Assembly: GCF_003072505.1 (NCBI RefSeq) | Contig: NZ_NTGB01000001.1 | Location: forward strand, 1,678,562 to 1,742,561 | Direction: 5' to 3' | DNA length: 64,000 nucleotides | Source: Polynucleobacter rarus | GTDB lineage: Bacteria; Pseudomonadota; Gammaproteobacteria; Burkholderiales; Burkholderiaceae | In this document: positions 37,595 through 47,602 of the stretch, one piece after another | Layout: each line of letters opens with the position of its first letter | Numbering within the stretch: position 1 is the stretch's first letter | Notes under the pieces: generated by a model | Database searches by the model: none | What the model was told of the DNA's origin: nothing | The model's input: only the letters and a program-made list of their open reading frames with translations | Program-made: the position numbers and the translations under genes

Positions 37595-38584
37595 TTAATC
37601 TAATTTAGCGCCAGATGCTTTTACAACGGCTGCCCATCTTTTAATATCTTCAGAAACAAATTTACCGAAATTATCACCCGTTAAATTCGGAGTTTCTGAA
37701 CCGTTATTCATCCAAATTTCTTTTAACTCTGGGGAGTTAATTGCTTTGGTGACTTCTGCCGTCATTTTATCAATTATTTCTTTCGGGGTATCTTTTGGGG
37801 CCCACAGACCGTACCAAGTACTCACTACATAACCAGGCACTCCTGCTTCTGTCGCAGTAGGAAGATTTGGAAAAGCTGGCACTCTTTTCTCTGAGGCAAC
37901 AGCTAAAGCTTTAATCTTGCCACTTTTAATATGTTGGGCGGAAGATCCTAAGCCATCAAACATAATGTCTACTTGCCCTGCCATCAGATCTGACAAGGCA
38001 GGTCCAGCCCCACGGTAGGGAATATGCGTAATAAATGTTTTAGTTTGCATCTTAAATAGCTCACCAGCTAAATGGTGGGAGCTTCCATTACCAGCACTGG
38101 CGTAATTTAGTTTACCTGGATTAACCTTCATGTAGCTAACTAGTCCTTTTAAATCATTAACAGGTAGTTTTGGTGTTACAACAATCACTTGAGGTGGCGC
38201 TGCAATCAGCATGATCGGAATAAAACTTTTTTCAATATCGTAATCTAGCTTTGGATAAACAGACGGGGCAATTGCATGATGCGCGGCACCCATGAAAAAA
38301 TTATAGCCATCAGGTGGGGCCTTAGCAGCAATACTTGCTCCTAATGTCCCACCGGCTCCACCTCGGTTATCAATTACGATTTGCTTACCTAATTGCTTTG
38401 TCAATTGTGCAGATAGTGGTCTGGCAAATGCATCTGTTCCACCACCAGCGGGAAACGGAACAATTATATTAATTGGCTTTGATGGCCAGTTAGGATCATT
38501 TGCCCAAGAGACTTGACTGAATAAAAAACATACACTTAATGAAAACACTGCTATGAAGGGGATTTTTTTAAGATTACGAATCAT
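37595..38584 (-). CDS. Bug-type solute-binding receptor (TctC family), probably for malonate
   Basis: Periplasmic binding protein of 329 residues with a signal peptide ending SWAND. Family hallmarks are WPSKPINIIVPFPAGGGTDAFAR, the central LNYASAGNGSSHHLAGELF and HIPYRGAGPALSDLMAGQVD, where backbone and water contacts bind carboxylates. Tripartite tricarboxylate receptors usually work with TctA/TctB membrane proteins, which are absent here. Its place between the malonyl-CoA decarboxylase gene and matB points to malonate as ligand, but this is inference. Confidence 0.88.
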   Translation of the reverse strand: MIRNLKKIPFIAVFSLSVCFLFSQVSWANDPNWPSKPINIIVPFPAGGGTDAFARPLSAQLTKQLGKQIVIDNRGGAGGTLGASIAAKAPPDGYNFFMGAAHHAIAPSVYPKLDYDIEKSFIPIMLIAAPPQVIVVTPKLPVNDLKGLVSYMKVNPGKLNYASAGNGSSHHLAGELFKMQTKTFITHIPYRGAGPALSDLMAGQVDIMFDGLGSSAQHIKSGKIKALAVASEKRVPAFPNLPTATEAGVPGYVVSTWYGLWAPKDTPKEIIDKMTAEVTKAINSPELKEIWMNNGSETPNLTGDNFGKFVSEDIKRWAAVVKASGAKLD

Positions 38585-38607
38585 AATTTCTTCCTTAAAT
38601 TTTAAAT

Positions 38608-39897
38608 TTACAGTAATTGACCAACAGGTCTCGAGTAAATAACCTCACCCTGAACAAAGCGTTCGTGAAACTCTTCGATTTTTTCTAAGTCATATAGATA
38701 ATTCACCATAAGACTTGCGGATTGTTTTAAGCCTTTTTTAGACAAGTCTCCAGCCCAATTAATTCTGTGCAGTTTAGCACCGTTACCTAGGTGGAATTTA
38801 GCGACTGCATTACCGCCTTTGCGCACTGTTAGGGTGGTTAAATAATGTGCACATAATTGCATCAAGGCATTTTTCTCTTCCTCGGAAGCAGTCGTTGGAT
38901 GCCAACCGCTAGAGATTCGTTCAGGCCAAGACTTTTCCTTTAAGTTAAGAACTTGCAAAGCATGATTTATTTTTTCACTCGCCTGAGCAGAAATTGCCGG
39001 CTCCCCAACATTGCATCCAGCTATCACCCAATCCATAAAGCCAGGCAATGGGGATAGGGTAACAAAGTTTTTTAAACTTGGAAATTCCTCTTTAAGATAA
39101 CTTGCAACGCGTTTGATTAAGAAGTTACCTAAGGAAACGCCTTTTAGCCCTGGTTCACAATTACTAATCGAATAAAAAACGGCCGTTTTAAATTGAGCAG
39201 GATTAACTGGCTCTGATTTTTTATCGACAAGTGGGCCAATCGCTCCAGAAATTTCAGGAACCAATGCAACTTCCACAAAGATTAGTGGTTCATCTTTTAA
39301 TTGGGGATGAAAAAATGCAAAGCACCGACGATCAGGTTGAAGACGTCTTCTTAAATCATCCCATCCATCAATTTCATGCACCGCTTCATGCTGAATAATC
39401 TTTTCAAGGATCTGGGCTGGTGAATTCCAATCGACCCGGTGCATTTTTAAAAAACCAGGATTAAACCATGAAACAAACAAGTGATGTATGTCGAAATCAA
39501 GCGGGTATAACTCAGGCTTTTTACCCAATACTTTAATCAAATGACGTCGCATCACCACAATTTCTTTAGTAGCACCCTCGACCCGATTTATTCTGCGGAG
39601 TAACTCCTGTCTTGGTGGTTCGGTCACCTTCGTTAATTGAATTAAATTTTTTGCATTCGGATCTTTTGCATAGTCTTGCGCAACCTTCAGTACTAATTCC
39701 GGATTGGGATTAAATTTAGTAGCCAAGGCTTGATAAAAACTAATCTTTTGGTCTTCGCTCAATAATTTATATTGACTTAAAATCTCATTCGCCATACTGA
39801 CGGAGTTTGCCTCACCTCTTTCAGTAAGTAATTTTGTCGCAGCGTTAATTGCCCGTGAGAGTGAGCGTACTTGAGCTAATTTTTGCAAAATTGCCAT
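38608..39897 (-). CDS. Malonyl-CoA decarboxylase
   Basis: Decarboxylates malonyl-CoA to acetyl-CoA. The 429 residues cover the helical N-terminal domain and the GNAT-like catalytic domain, with the segments EAVHEIDGWDDLRRRL, LSPLPGFMDWV and AKFHLGNGAKLHRINWAGDLS; the last carries the conserved His and Ser/Asp-region residues. There is no mitochondrial- or peroxisomal-type tail. It heads a three-gene operon with the Bug receptor and matB. Together they would turn malonate into acetyl-CoA. Confidence 0.92.
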   Translation of the reverse strand: MAILQKLAQVRSLSRAINAATKLLTERGEANSVSMANEILSQYKLLSEDQKISFYQALATKFNPNPELVLKVAQDYAKDPNAKNLIQLTKVTEPPRQELLRRINRVEGATKEIVVMRRHLIKVLGKKPELYPLDFDIHHLFVSWFNPGFLKMHRVDWNSPAQILEKIIQHEAVHEIDGWDDLRRRLQPDRRCFAFFHPQLKDEPLIFVEVALVPEISGAIGPLVDKKSEPVNPAQFKTAVFYSISNCEPGLKGVSLGNFLIKRVASYLKEEFPSLKNFVTLSPLPGFMDWVIAGCNVGEPAISAQASEKINHALQVLNLKEKSWPERISSGWHPTTASEEEKNALMQLCAHYLTTLTVRKGGNAVAKFHLGNGAKLHRINWAGDLSKKGLKQSASLMVNYLYDLEKIEEFHERFVQGEVIYSRPVGQLL

Positions 39898-39974
39898 TGG
39901 TATTTTCTAAAATAGGTGTTGAATTTACAACAAAAGAATCTAATTCAGCCTATCTTACATAAAACTGCAACAAT

Positions 39975-40757
39975 CTAGGAAGTTTTTCTGAATAAGAGAT
40001 AAATTCCCAACACTATCATCGGTATCGATAACCATTGCCCCATGGATAACCCTAATGACAAGGTCCCTAAAAAGCGATCTGGCTCTCGGGTAAACTCCAC
40101 TAAAAATCTAAATATGCCATAACCTAAAGCAAAGACACCCGAAGTTTGTCCAGTTTTCCTTGGATACTTTGAATAGAACCAGAGTAATAGACCCAGTAGC
40201 ACACCTTCACCTGCAAATTGATATAACTGGGATGGATGTCTTAAAAGTTGATCTCCAGCCTGAGGGAAAATCATTCCCCAAGAAACTGTTGTTGGACGCC
40301 CCCACAACTCGCCATTAATGAAGTTGCCAATACGACCAAAGGCAAGTCCAAAAGGCACTAAGGGAGCAATCATATCTGCTACCGTAAAAAATTGTAGTCC
40401 ACGCTTTTTGGCGAACCAAGCAATGGCGATAATGACACCTAAAAAACCTCCATGAAAGGCCATCCCGCCTTGCCATACCTTAAAAATATCAAGTGGGTTA
40501 GCAAAGTAATAACTAGGTAGGTAAAAAAAACAATAGCCTAAACGTCCACCTAAAATCACTCCTAAAACAGCATAAAACAGCAGGTCCTCAATATCTTGAG
40601 CAATGAATCCTTTTTCCTGCATTTGAGGTTGCTTCACGCGCAAGCGTCCAAGCAACAAATATTGCATAAAGGCCATCAAATACATGAGGCCATACCAATG
40701 AACTGCTAAAGGACCTATTTGAATTGCTATCGGGTCAAACTGTGGGTGAATCATCAA
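39975..40757 (-). CDS. lgt: Prolipoprotein diacylglyceryl transferase
   Basis: Transfers diacylglycerol from phosphatidylglycerol to the lipobox cysteine of prolipoproteins in the inner membrane. The signature [16 protein letters not shown] is intact, and the HWYGLMYL and MAFHGGFLG segments are in place; about seven hydrophobic helices. Its first bases overlap holC (ATGA). Several lipoproteins in this window (17434, 62185) would be clients. Confidence 0.95.
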   Translation of the reverse strand: MMIHPQFDPIAIQIGPLAVHWYGLMYLMAFMQYLLLGRLRVKQPQMQEKGFIAQDIEDLLFYAVLGVILGGRLGYCFFYLPSYYFANPLDIFKVWQGGMAFHGGFLGVIIAIAWFAKKRGLQFFTVADMIAPLVPFGLAFGRIGNFINGELWGRPTTVSWGMIFPQAGDQLLRHPSQLYQFAGEGVLLGLLLWFYSKYPRKTGQTSGVFALGYGIFRFLVEFTREPDRFLGTLSLGLSMGQWLSIPMIVLGIYLLFRKTS

Positions 40758-41218
40758 GCACCTTTTTGATCAAAATTTTGCAACTCAAGGCCGAGTTCCC
40801 GATATTTTTTATATCTCTCTCGTCCTGCTAGTAAGTCTGTATTTTCCATTGAAACCACTTCTACTACACGTTGAAATCGATGGGTAAATGCTTCAATGCG
40901 GTCTAAAGAATTTTGTCCTAAATGAATTAATACATCTTTGTGAGGTAATTGATCGATTCGATTTTCATCAGCAAGTTCAACCAAAATAATCGGACACAAT
41001 TCGGAAGCATCATCATCCAGAAAAGCGTGCGGCAAAAAATCATCCGCACTAAAAGTCCACAACCTCTCATTCAAATCCTGCAAAACTTCCTGCTCTCCAA
41101 GCACCACTATCGTCTGAAAAGGCTCATTTTCTGACGATAGTGAAATCACCTTACGGATTAACCGACAAGCATAATGAACTTTGTCTTTAACTTGACTATG
41201 AAAATCTACTTTAGCCAC
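40754..41218 (-). CDS. holC: DNA polymerase III chi subunit
   Basis: Clamp-loader accessory protein that contacts SSB. The 154 residues match HolC, with the N-terminal [21 protein letters not shown], the motif [10 protein letters not shown] and the C-terminal [18 protein letters not shown]. It lies 8 bases after pepA and overlaps lgt by 4 bases. The pepA-holC arrangement is common in proteobacteria and supports the call, which would be weaker from sequence alone. Confidence 0.9.
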   Translation of the reverse strand: MAKVDFHSQVKDKVHYACRLIRKVISLSSENEPFQTIVVLGEQEVLQDLNERLWTFSADDFLPHAFLDDDASELCPIILVELADENRIDQLPHKDVLIHLGQNSLDRIEAFTHRFQRVVEVVSMENTDLLAGRERYKKYRELGLELQNFDQKGA

Positions 41219-41226
41219 AATAAATC

Positions 41227-42807
41227 TTAATGACGTAATAAATATTCTGTTAACAATGGGACTGGTCTTCCTGTAGCCCCTTTATTAGCTCCTGACTTCC
41301 AAGCCGTTCCGGCGATATCCAAATGCGCCCAGGTGTAAGCAGAGGTAAATCTAGCTAAGAAACATGCTGCCGTAACACTTCCAGCGGGACGACCACCGAT
41401 GTTTGCCATATCAGCAAAATTAGATTTCAACTGCTCTTGATAAGCATCATCTAGTGGCATCGGCCAAACAGTATCTAAAGTCAATTTCCCAACTTCAACT
41501 AAATCTCGACTAACCTTCTCGTCTTTCGTGAAAAGCCCAGAATGAACTGAACCTAAAGCAATTACACAAGCTCCCGTCAGAGTGGCAATATCAATCACAG
41601 TACGGGGCTTAAATCGCTCCACATAAGTAAGGGCATCACACAAAATCAAACGACCTTCTGCATCAGTATTGAGAATCTCTACGGTTTTTCCAGACATCGT
41701 TTTCACAATATCTCCAGGTCTAGTAGCAATCCCTGAGGGCATATTTTCGCAAGTCGGAATCACCCCGATCACGTTCTTTTTAAGTTTCATTTCTGTAATA
41801 GCGAGCATCGTGCCAAGTACTGAAGCAGCGCCACACATATCATATTTCATCTCGTCCATACCCTCACCAGGCTTCAGAGAAATTCCGCCCGTATCAAAGG
41901 TAATTCCTTTACCAACTAAGACGATGGGGGCTTCTTTTGTAACTCCTCCAAGGTGTTGCATGATAATGAATTTTGGCGGAGTCGCTGATCCTTGGGTAAC
42001 TGCTAAAAAAGCACCCATTCCAAGTTTCTCTAAATCTTTCTTCTCTAAAACTTGCACCTTCAGCGTGGAATCTTTCCCTAAATTAGTTGCTATTTCTGCC
42101 AAATAGGATGGATTACAAACGTTAGGTGGCAAGTTAGCTAAATCTTTAGTCAAGCCCATTCCAAGCGCTATCGCTGCACTGACTTTAATAGCGTCCTTCG
42201 TTTGCTTTTCATTTTTACTTGAACAAGCAAATGTAACTGATTTCAAAGCAGGAGAAAAACTATCCGATTTAAATGATTTGAGATGTTCAAAGCGTTGACT
42301 AAAGCGATAATAATTTTCCTCAAATAGAAGAATAGAATGGCGAATAAAATCAATCGAGGATGAAGGGAATGCGGCGCTAAAGCCACTATCTAACACCCAT
42401 AAGCAAGACTGCGCCTGGGTGGTTTGTAAAGCTTTAATAGCTGCCCGACTTGCTTTCAGGAAGTCTTGCAAAATTTTCACATCAGAAACTTCATCCGTTT
42501 CAGAAATATCACCTGCACCGACTAATAAAATACGAGGAACTTTAATGCCTTCTGCAATCCAAGACTGTTGTTGATTTAATAATAAAGTCTCACCTAACTT
42601 ACCTGTAAAGTCGCGCCGTTCCATGGCAAAAGAAATCGCACCATCGAGTGATTCATCTAAATGTTTAAAATGGGGGCCAAGGTTATTGTTTTTTGCCAAA
42701 TCAATTAATGCAAATGGAATTACAATGCAATCTGCAGTTGTTTGTAATTGCAAGTGCAAGCGATTAGCGCCATCAGCGAAAACTTTAGTATTAAATTTTG
42801 TTTGCAT
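41227..42807 (-). CDS. pepA: Leucyl aminopeptidase (M17)
   Basis: Cytoplasmic two-metal aminopeptidase. The metal and active-site signature NTDAEGRL is intact, as is VGKGITFDTGGISLKPG, which carries the lysine and aspartate. The N-terminal domain begins MQTKFNTKVFADG from the chosen ATG; an upstream in-frame ATG at 42834 would add nine unusual residues (MTFNERQKS) and is the alternative start. Total length is about 526. It is divergent from lptF, the widely conserved pepA-lptF arrangement. Confidence 0.93.
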   Translation of the reverse strand: MQTKFNTKVFADGANRLHLQLQTTADCIVIPFALIDLAKNNNLGPHFKHLDESLDGAISFAMERRDFTGKLGETLLLNQQQSWIAEGIKVPRILLVGAGDISETDEVSDVKILQDFLKASRAAIKALQTTQAQSCLWVLDSGFSAAFPSSSIDFIRHSILLFEENYYRFSQRFEHLKSFKSDSFSPALKSVTFACSSKNEKQTKDAIKVSAAIALGMGLTKDLANLPPNVCNPSYLAEIATNLGKDSTLKVQVLEKKDLEKLGMGAFLAVTQGSATPPKFIIMQHLGGVTKEAPIVLVGKGITFDTGGISLKPGEGMDEMKYDMCGAASVLGTMLAITEMKLKKNVIGVIPTCENMPSGIATRPGDIVKTMSGKTVEILNTDAEGRLILCDALTYVERFKPRTVIDIATLTGACVIALGSVHSGLFTKDEKVSRDLVEVGKLTLDTVWPMPLDDAYQEQLKSNFADMANIGGRPAGSVTAACFLARFTSAYTWAHLDIAGTAWKSGANKGATGRPVPLLTEYLLRH

Positions 42808-42868
42808 ACTCTTTTGCCGTTCGTTAAAAGTCATTTAATTAAAATTATATTATCCACTCAATAGCACC

Positions 42869-43969
42869 ATGATTTATGAAAAAGCCTTAAGAAAAGAACT
42901 CACCTATACTACGGGCGGTGTTTTTTTGGTTTTAATCACGATCATGATGACCACCTTAGTCATTCGTATCTTAGGTTTCGCTGCAACTGGTTCTGTCAGT
43001 CCTAAAGATGTCATCATACTCATTATGTTAGCAATGATTGGTTATATTGCGGTGCTTTTATCTGTATCTATTTTTATTGCCATTATTTTTGTCTTGATTC
43101 GCTGGCATAAAGATTCAGAAATGGTAGTTTGGTATGCCAGTGGCTTAAGTCTCAAAAGGCTCTATTACCCAGTATTACGCTTTGCTTTCCCTTGGTTGAT
43201 CATTATTACTGCCCTGTCACTTTTCATTTGGCCTTGGTCCAACGCAAAAACTACCGAAATTACGCAAAAATTTAAAGGGCGTGATGAAGCCTCAATGATA
43301 GTTCCTGGGCAGTTTTTTGAATCAGCCAATTCAGGAAGAGTCTTTTTTGTTGAAAAAATCAATAGTATTTCGAATGAAATTCAAAATGTCTTTGTTACTG
43401 ACTTTCGTAATCAAAGGCTAACAGTTGCCATGTCGGAGTCAGGTTATATTGAAAACTTACCAGACGGTACTAAAGTGGTAAAAATTTTTAACGGTCGCCG
43501 TTATGAAGGTAAGCCAACTGAGGGGGACTTTAAGATCTTGGAGTTTAAACAATATACCGTCGATATTGAAAAGAAGGCACAATCACCCGTTAATTTAAGT
43601 TCCAAAGAATCTCCCACTTTAGAGCTACTCAAAACGCATACCCCTATTGCCAATGGGGAGTTATTGTGGCGCATCGGTCTGCCTTTAATGGCTTTGGGGC
43701 TAATTTTGATTGCCATCCCCTTAGCCTATGTAAATCCAAGAAGGGGGAATTACATTGCGCTCCTTTATGCGGTTTTGATTTACCTAATTTATAGTAATTT
43801 ATTAAACATTTCACAAACTTTAGTTTCAGATTCGAAAGAAAGCTTCACGAATGCGGTTTGGCCACTTCATTTATTGGCTTTTATCACTGCTATGCTTCTA
43901 GTCAATCACCGCTTAAATCCTTCAATTGTCTGGTGGAAAAGACAAATTCCAGGTGGTAAAAAAATATAA
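42869..43969 (+). CDS. lptF: LPS export permease LptF
   Basis: One of the two membrane subunits of the LptB2FG transporter that extracts lipopolysaccharide from the inner membrane. It has two groups of hydrophobic helices (N-terminal pair plus a third near residue 100, and three near the C terminus) around a periplasmic beta-jellyroll (about 140-260, with GQFFESANSGRVFFVEK). Length 366. Its stop shares one base with the lptG start (TAATG). Confidence 0.94.
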   Translation: MIYEKALRKELTYTTGGVFLVLITIMMTTLVIRILGFAATGSVSPKDVIILIMLAMIGYIAVLLSVSIFIAIIFVLIRWHKDSEMVVWYASGLSLKRLYYPVLRFAFPWLIIITALSLFIWPWSNAKTTEITQKFKGRDEASMIVPGQFFESANSGRVFFVEKINSISNEIQNVFVTDFRNQRLTVAMSESGYIENLPDGTKVVKIFNGRRYEGKPTEGDFKILEFKQYTVDIEKKAQSPVNLSSKESPTLELLKTHTPIANGELLWRIGLPLMALGLILIAIPLAYVNPRRGNYIALLYAVLIYLIYSNLLNISQTLVSDSKESFTNAVWPLHLLAFITAMLLVNHRLNPSIVWWKRQIPGGKKI

Positions 43970-45126
43970 TGCTCTCCCTACTTTTTCCTAAAATTTATGA
44001 GCAATATTTAGCGAGGCAGATCTATCAGATCTTTGCATTTATTCTTTTTGCCCTTATTACCCTATTTATTTTCTTTGATTACCTCAATGAAATTAATTCC
44101 CTAATGGGAAACTACAATAATTATTTGGCGTTTCTTCACATTATTCTCAAGGCGCCAGGTAGATTGGTTGAAATTATCCCAATTGCTGGCTTAATTGGTT
44201 CGATCTATGTTTTTGCTCAGATGGCAAGTCAGTCTGAGTTTACGATTTTAAGAATGGCAGGTTTAAATATCCCCAAAGGACTTTGGACCCTTTTTAAAGT
44301 TGGCATTCCAATTGTTTTTTTTACTTTGATGTTAAGTGAAGTTGTCGGCCCTTACTGTGACACCAAAGCTGAAGAAATAAGGGCTAATGCGGTGGGCTCT
44401 GCAACTGGGCTAAGTTTCAAATCGGGCACTTGGGTAAAAGATAAATTACAAGATCCTGATGGGCCAGGCCCCATTCTGCCGGGTGTGCGCTTTGTGAATG
44501 TCAACACGATTAAAAATCGGGCTGAAATCATGGGGATTAGGATGTACGAGTTTGATGAAAATCGTTATTTGATTGTGATCCGAGAAGCTGCTTCAGGAAG
44601 TTACGATGAAAGAGGTTTTTGGAATTTGGTGGATGTCACAGAAACACGAGTAAAAGAACAGGTTGGTGCTACCGATTTAGATACCAGCTATAAGGCTAGT
44701 TCCATTAAATTACCCACCCAAAGGCTTAAGTCTGAAGTCACGCCTGAAATTCTTTCTGTCTTATCAATTAGCCCTGAAAGAATGTCCATTAGTAGCTTGA
44801 TTAAATTTACCAATCACCTTCAAGAGAACTTACAAGATAGTAAAAATTACAGTATTGCGCTATGGAAAAAAATCATCTATCCCTTTACTATTTTAGTCAT
44901 GCTAAGCCTCGCCCTACCATTTGGTTATCTGCATGCGAGATCTGGTGGAATTAGTATTAAAGTGTTTGGTGGGATCATGCTCGGGATGAGCTTTCAATTA
45001 TTTAATACTTTATTTTCACACTTAGGTTTACTGGCAGACTGGACAGCACCGGTCACGGCCATTATTCCTCCTGCAATTTACTTACTTTTAGGAATCGGCG
45101 GTTTATTATGGGTATCTCGACGCTAA
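43969..45126 (+). CDS. lptG: LPS export permease LptG
   Basis: Partner of LptF. It starts LLFPKIYEQYLARQIYQIF, has three N-terminal helices with the typical LVEIIPIAGLIGSIYVFAQMA, a periplasmic domain, and three C-terminal helices (FTILVMLSLALPFGYLHARSGG). Length 385. It overlaps lptF by 1 base and cbiX by 19 bases. Confidence 0.95.
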   Translation: MLSLLFPKIYEQYLARQIYQIFAFILFALITLFIFFDYLNEINSLMGNYNNYLAFLHIILKAPGRLVEIIPIAGLIGSIYVFAQMASQSEFTILRMAGLNIPKGLWTLFKVGIPIVFFTLMLSEVVGPYCDTKAEEIRANAVGSATGLSFKSGTWVKDKLQDPDGPGPILPGVRFVNVNTIKNRAEIMGIRMYEFDENRYLIVIREAASGSYDERGFWNLVDVTETRVKEQVGATDLDTSYKASSIKLPTQRLKSEVTPEILSVLSISPERMSISSLIKFTNHLQENLQDSKNYSIALWKKIIYPFTILVMLSLALPFGYLHARSGGISIKVFGGIMLGMSFQLFNTLFSHLGLLADWTAPVTAIIPPAIYLLLGIGGLLWVSRR

Positions 45127-45488
45127 CAGGAATTATTTATTTTGGGCATGGTGCCAGAGATATTCGGTGGCGCGAGCCCTTTGATCGTTTAAAAGAACTT
45201 TGGCAATCTGCTCACCCTAATATACCCTGTGAGTTAGCTTTTTTAGAAATGATGAATCCAAGCTTGGAGGAGGCAATTCAAAGCTTAGTCGATCAAAGTA
45301 TCCAAAATATCAAAATTATTCCGGTCTTTTTTGGCCAGGGGGGTCATTTACGCAAAGATTTCCCTGTGTTGCTAGATGACGCGAAATTAAAATTCCCAAA
45401 TATCGAATTAAGCGCTTCTTGCGCTGTCGGTGAAAGTGATTTGATTTTGCAAGCCATCTTGGGCTTCGCTTTCGAGCAAATCGATTGA
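45108..45488 (+). CDS. cbiX: Sirohydrochlorin chelatase, CbiX/SirB type
   Basis: A 126-residue single-domain chelatase. The metal-binding histidines are in IIYFGHGARD near residue 14 and FFGQGGHLRKDFP near residue 78. It inserts Fe2+ (for sirohaem) or Co2+ into sirohydrochlorin. The presence of a SUMT gene and sulfite reductase next door favours sirohaem. Its last 81 bases overlap the 3' end of the convergent SUMT gene, and its start overlaps lptG. Confidence 0.88.
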   Translation: MGISTLTGIIYFGHGARDIRWREPFDRLKELWQSAHPNIPCELAFLEMMNPSLEEAIQSLVDQSIQNIKIIPVFFGQGGHLRKDFPVLLDDAKLKFPNIELSASCAVGESDLILQAILGFAFEQID

Positions 45489-46268
45489 ATGGGTGCGAAG
45501 CGCCTCACCAATCACCAAAATAGCAGGAGCGTTTTCACTCAACCATGACTGTGCAACGCCATTCGCTAGCTCTGACAGGGTCGTTCTAAAAATCCGCTCA
45601 GCAGGGGTACTAATCGACTCTACAATTACTGCAGGCGTATCAGCAACTTTACCTGCACGCATTAATCCATGAGCGATCGTGGAAGTATCCTTTTTGCCCA
45701 TGTAGTAAACCATCGTATCTGCTAAGTTTGAAAGAGTAGGATGATTTGAGCTGGGTTCGTCCCCCTCTTCTTTTGCTTTAGCTAGGGTTACAAACGCGAC
45801 ACTGCGCGAAACGCCCCTTAAAGTAAGTGACTGCTCAATACTAGCAGCTGCAGCTAAAGCAGAAGTAATACCTGGCACGATTTCAAAGGGAACGCCATGT
45901 TTTCTGAGAGTGGTGATTTCCTCATCTGCACGACCAAAAATCATCGGATCGCCTCCTTTGAGTCGAACAACTAAACCATATTGCTCACTCGCATCCACTA
46001 ATCGCTTCGAAATAAAAGTTTGCGCAGTAGATAATTTGCCACAACGCTTACCAACGAGTACCAACTTTGCTTGGGGGCAAAGCTCTAACATACTTGGGTC
46101 GACCAGAGCATCATAAAAAACAATGTCGGCTTTTGCTAAAATTCTCGCTCCGCGCACCGTTATTAAGTCTGCCGCTCCGGGCCCTGCACCAATTAAATAA
46201 ACTTTACCCAAGACTTTGCGATCTAAGTCAGTCGAATTTTGCAGAGGAGAGTTAGGAGGGGATATCAA
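45408..46268 (-). CDS. cobA: Uroporphyrinogen-III C-methyltransferase (SUMT)
   Basis: Methylates uroporphyrinogen III twice with SAM to give precorrin-2. Signature blocks: KVYLIGAGPGAADLITVRGARIL, VFYDALVDPSMLELCP and VRLKGGDPMIFGRADEEI. At 286 residues it is the stand-alone methyltransferase, without the CysG dehydrogenase/ferrochelatase part. The start is TTG, overlapping the cysN stop as TTGA; no ATG fits. It is last in the sulfate operon and overlaps cbiX tail-to-tail. Confidence 0.92.
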   Translation of the reverse strand: MISPPNSPLQNSTDLDRKVLGKVYLIGAGPGAADLITVRGARILAKADIVFYDALVDPSMLELCPQAKLVLVGKRCGKLSTAQTFISKRLVDASEQYGLVVRLKGGDPMIFGRADEEITTLRKHGVPFEIVPGITSALAAAASIEQSLTLRGVSRSVAFVTLAKAKEEGDEPSSNHPTLSNLADTMVYYMGKKDTSTIAHGLMRAGKVADTPAVIVESISTPAERIFRTTLSELANGVAQSWLSENAPAILVIGEALRTHSIDLLESEAQDGLQNQITFTDSARSA

Positions 46269-47602
46269 ACTAAAATCTCTCGAATCATGCCTGCAGCGAC
46301 AGTATGGTTGGTACTTTCGTCGATGAGTACAAAGGCGCCCGTCAAAGGATTTTGCATAAAAGTATCCGTCACAATCGGTTTTTGTAAGGTGAGTTGCACT
46401 TTTCCAATATCATTCATTTTCATGTGATTCGTTTGTGAACCATGTGACAACGTTTTCACATCAAGCACCGTTTCAATCGATTTGATTTTTGTAAATACCT
46501 GATTAGTAGTATGGCGCAGTATATATTTACGAGCAAGGGATAAAGCATCTTGGTCCAACCAACAAATGTCAGCCATAATATTTTTGGCCAAATGTGGCTG
46601 GGAAGTTTCAATTGAGCTAGAGTTTATTAGCTCAACAATCATATCGCCTCTTGAAACATCCACATCACGATCCAAACAAATTGTCACTACCTGACCAGCA
46701 ATTGCTTGCACAGAGCCATTTTCCGAAATATTATTAGCGTGGTCATTCCCAACATGGATTTCAGTCACTTTAGCTTCATGTCCACTTGGCAAAACTTGAA
46801 TAGTCTGACCTTTTTGTATTTTTCCTGATTCGATTCGACCAAGATAGCCTCTAAAGTCTTCATTTGCACTACCATCCTGCCTAGCAACATATTGCACTGG
46901 CAAACGTAAACCGGTCAGGTAGGAATCTTGAGAGATATCTAAGTCTTCTAAATACTCGATAAAAGTTGGGCCAGAGTACCATGGCATTTGATCGCTTCGG
47001 GTTACAACGTTATCACCTAATAAGGCTGACATCGGAATTAACTGTATTTCACCGAGAGATAAAGTATTTTTAAGGTCTTGAATAGCCGTTTCAATTTGTT
47101 GAAAAACAACTTCATCAAACCCCATTAGATCCATCTTATTGATCGCAAAGATCATGTGACGAATACCTAACAACTTCACTATCGCACTATGTCTTTTCGT
47201 CTGATCCAATAATGTTGGGGGTGTAGTCGAAAGATCTACGCGAGTGGCATCGATCAATATTACCGCCACATCGGATTGGGAAGCACCCGTTACTAAATTT
47301 CGAGTGTATTGCTCATGACCAGGAGCATCGGCAACAATAAATTTTCTCTTGGCTGTCGCAAAATAACGATATGCGACATCAATTGTAATTCCCTGTTCAC
47401 GCTCTGCCTCGAGGCCATCCGTTAAAAGGGCTAAGTCAATGGCGGCATCACTCGATGTCACTCTTGCGTATTTCGTCTTAGAGACGGCCAACAACTGGTC
47501 TGCTAAGACTACTTTTGAGTCAAACAACATCCTACCAATGAGCGTACTCTTTCCGTCATCTACACTACCCGCGGTAATAAACCTGATTAAACCTTGACTC
47601 AT
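46265..47602 (-). CDS. cysN: Sulfate adenylyltransferase, GTPase subunit
   Basis: GTPase that drives APS formation with CysD. Elongation-factor-like motifs are seen: G1 GSVDDGKSTLIGRML, G3 DAPGHEQY, G4 NKMD, followed by two beta-barrel domains. The 445 residues contain no C-terminal APS kinase (CysC) domain, consistent with direct reduction of APS by the neighbouring iron-sulfur CysH. It overlaps cysD by 1 base (TAATG). Confidence 0.95.
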   Translation of the reverse strand: MSQGLIRFITAGSVDDGKSTLIGRMLFDSKVVLADQLLAVSKTKYARVTSSDAAIDLALLTDGLEAEREQGITIDVAYRYFATAKRKFIVADAPGHEQYTRNLVTGASQSDVAVILIDATRVDLSTTPPTLLDQTKRHSAIVKLLGIRHMIFAINKMDLMGFDEVVFQQIETAIQDLKNTLSLGEIQLIPMSALLGDNVVTRSDQMPWYSGPTFIEYLEDLDISQDSYLTGLRLPVQYVARQDGSANEDFRGYLGRIESGKIQKGQTIQVLPSGHEAKVTEIHVGNDHANNISENGSVQAIAGQVVTICLDRDVDVSRGDMIVELINSSSIETSQPHLAKNIMADICWLDQDALSLARKYILRHTTNQVFTKIKSIETVLDVKTLSHGSQTNHMKMNDIGKVQLTLQKPIVTDTFMQNPLTGAFVLIDESTNHTVAAGMIREILV

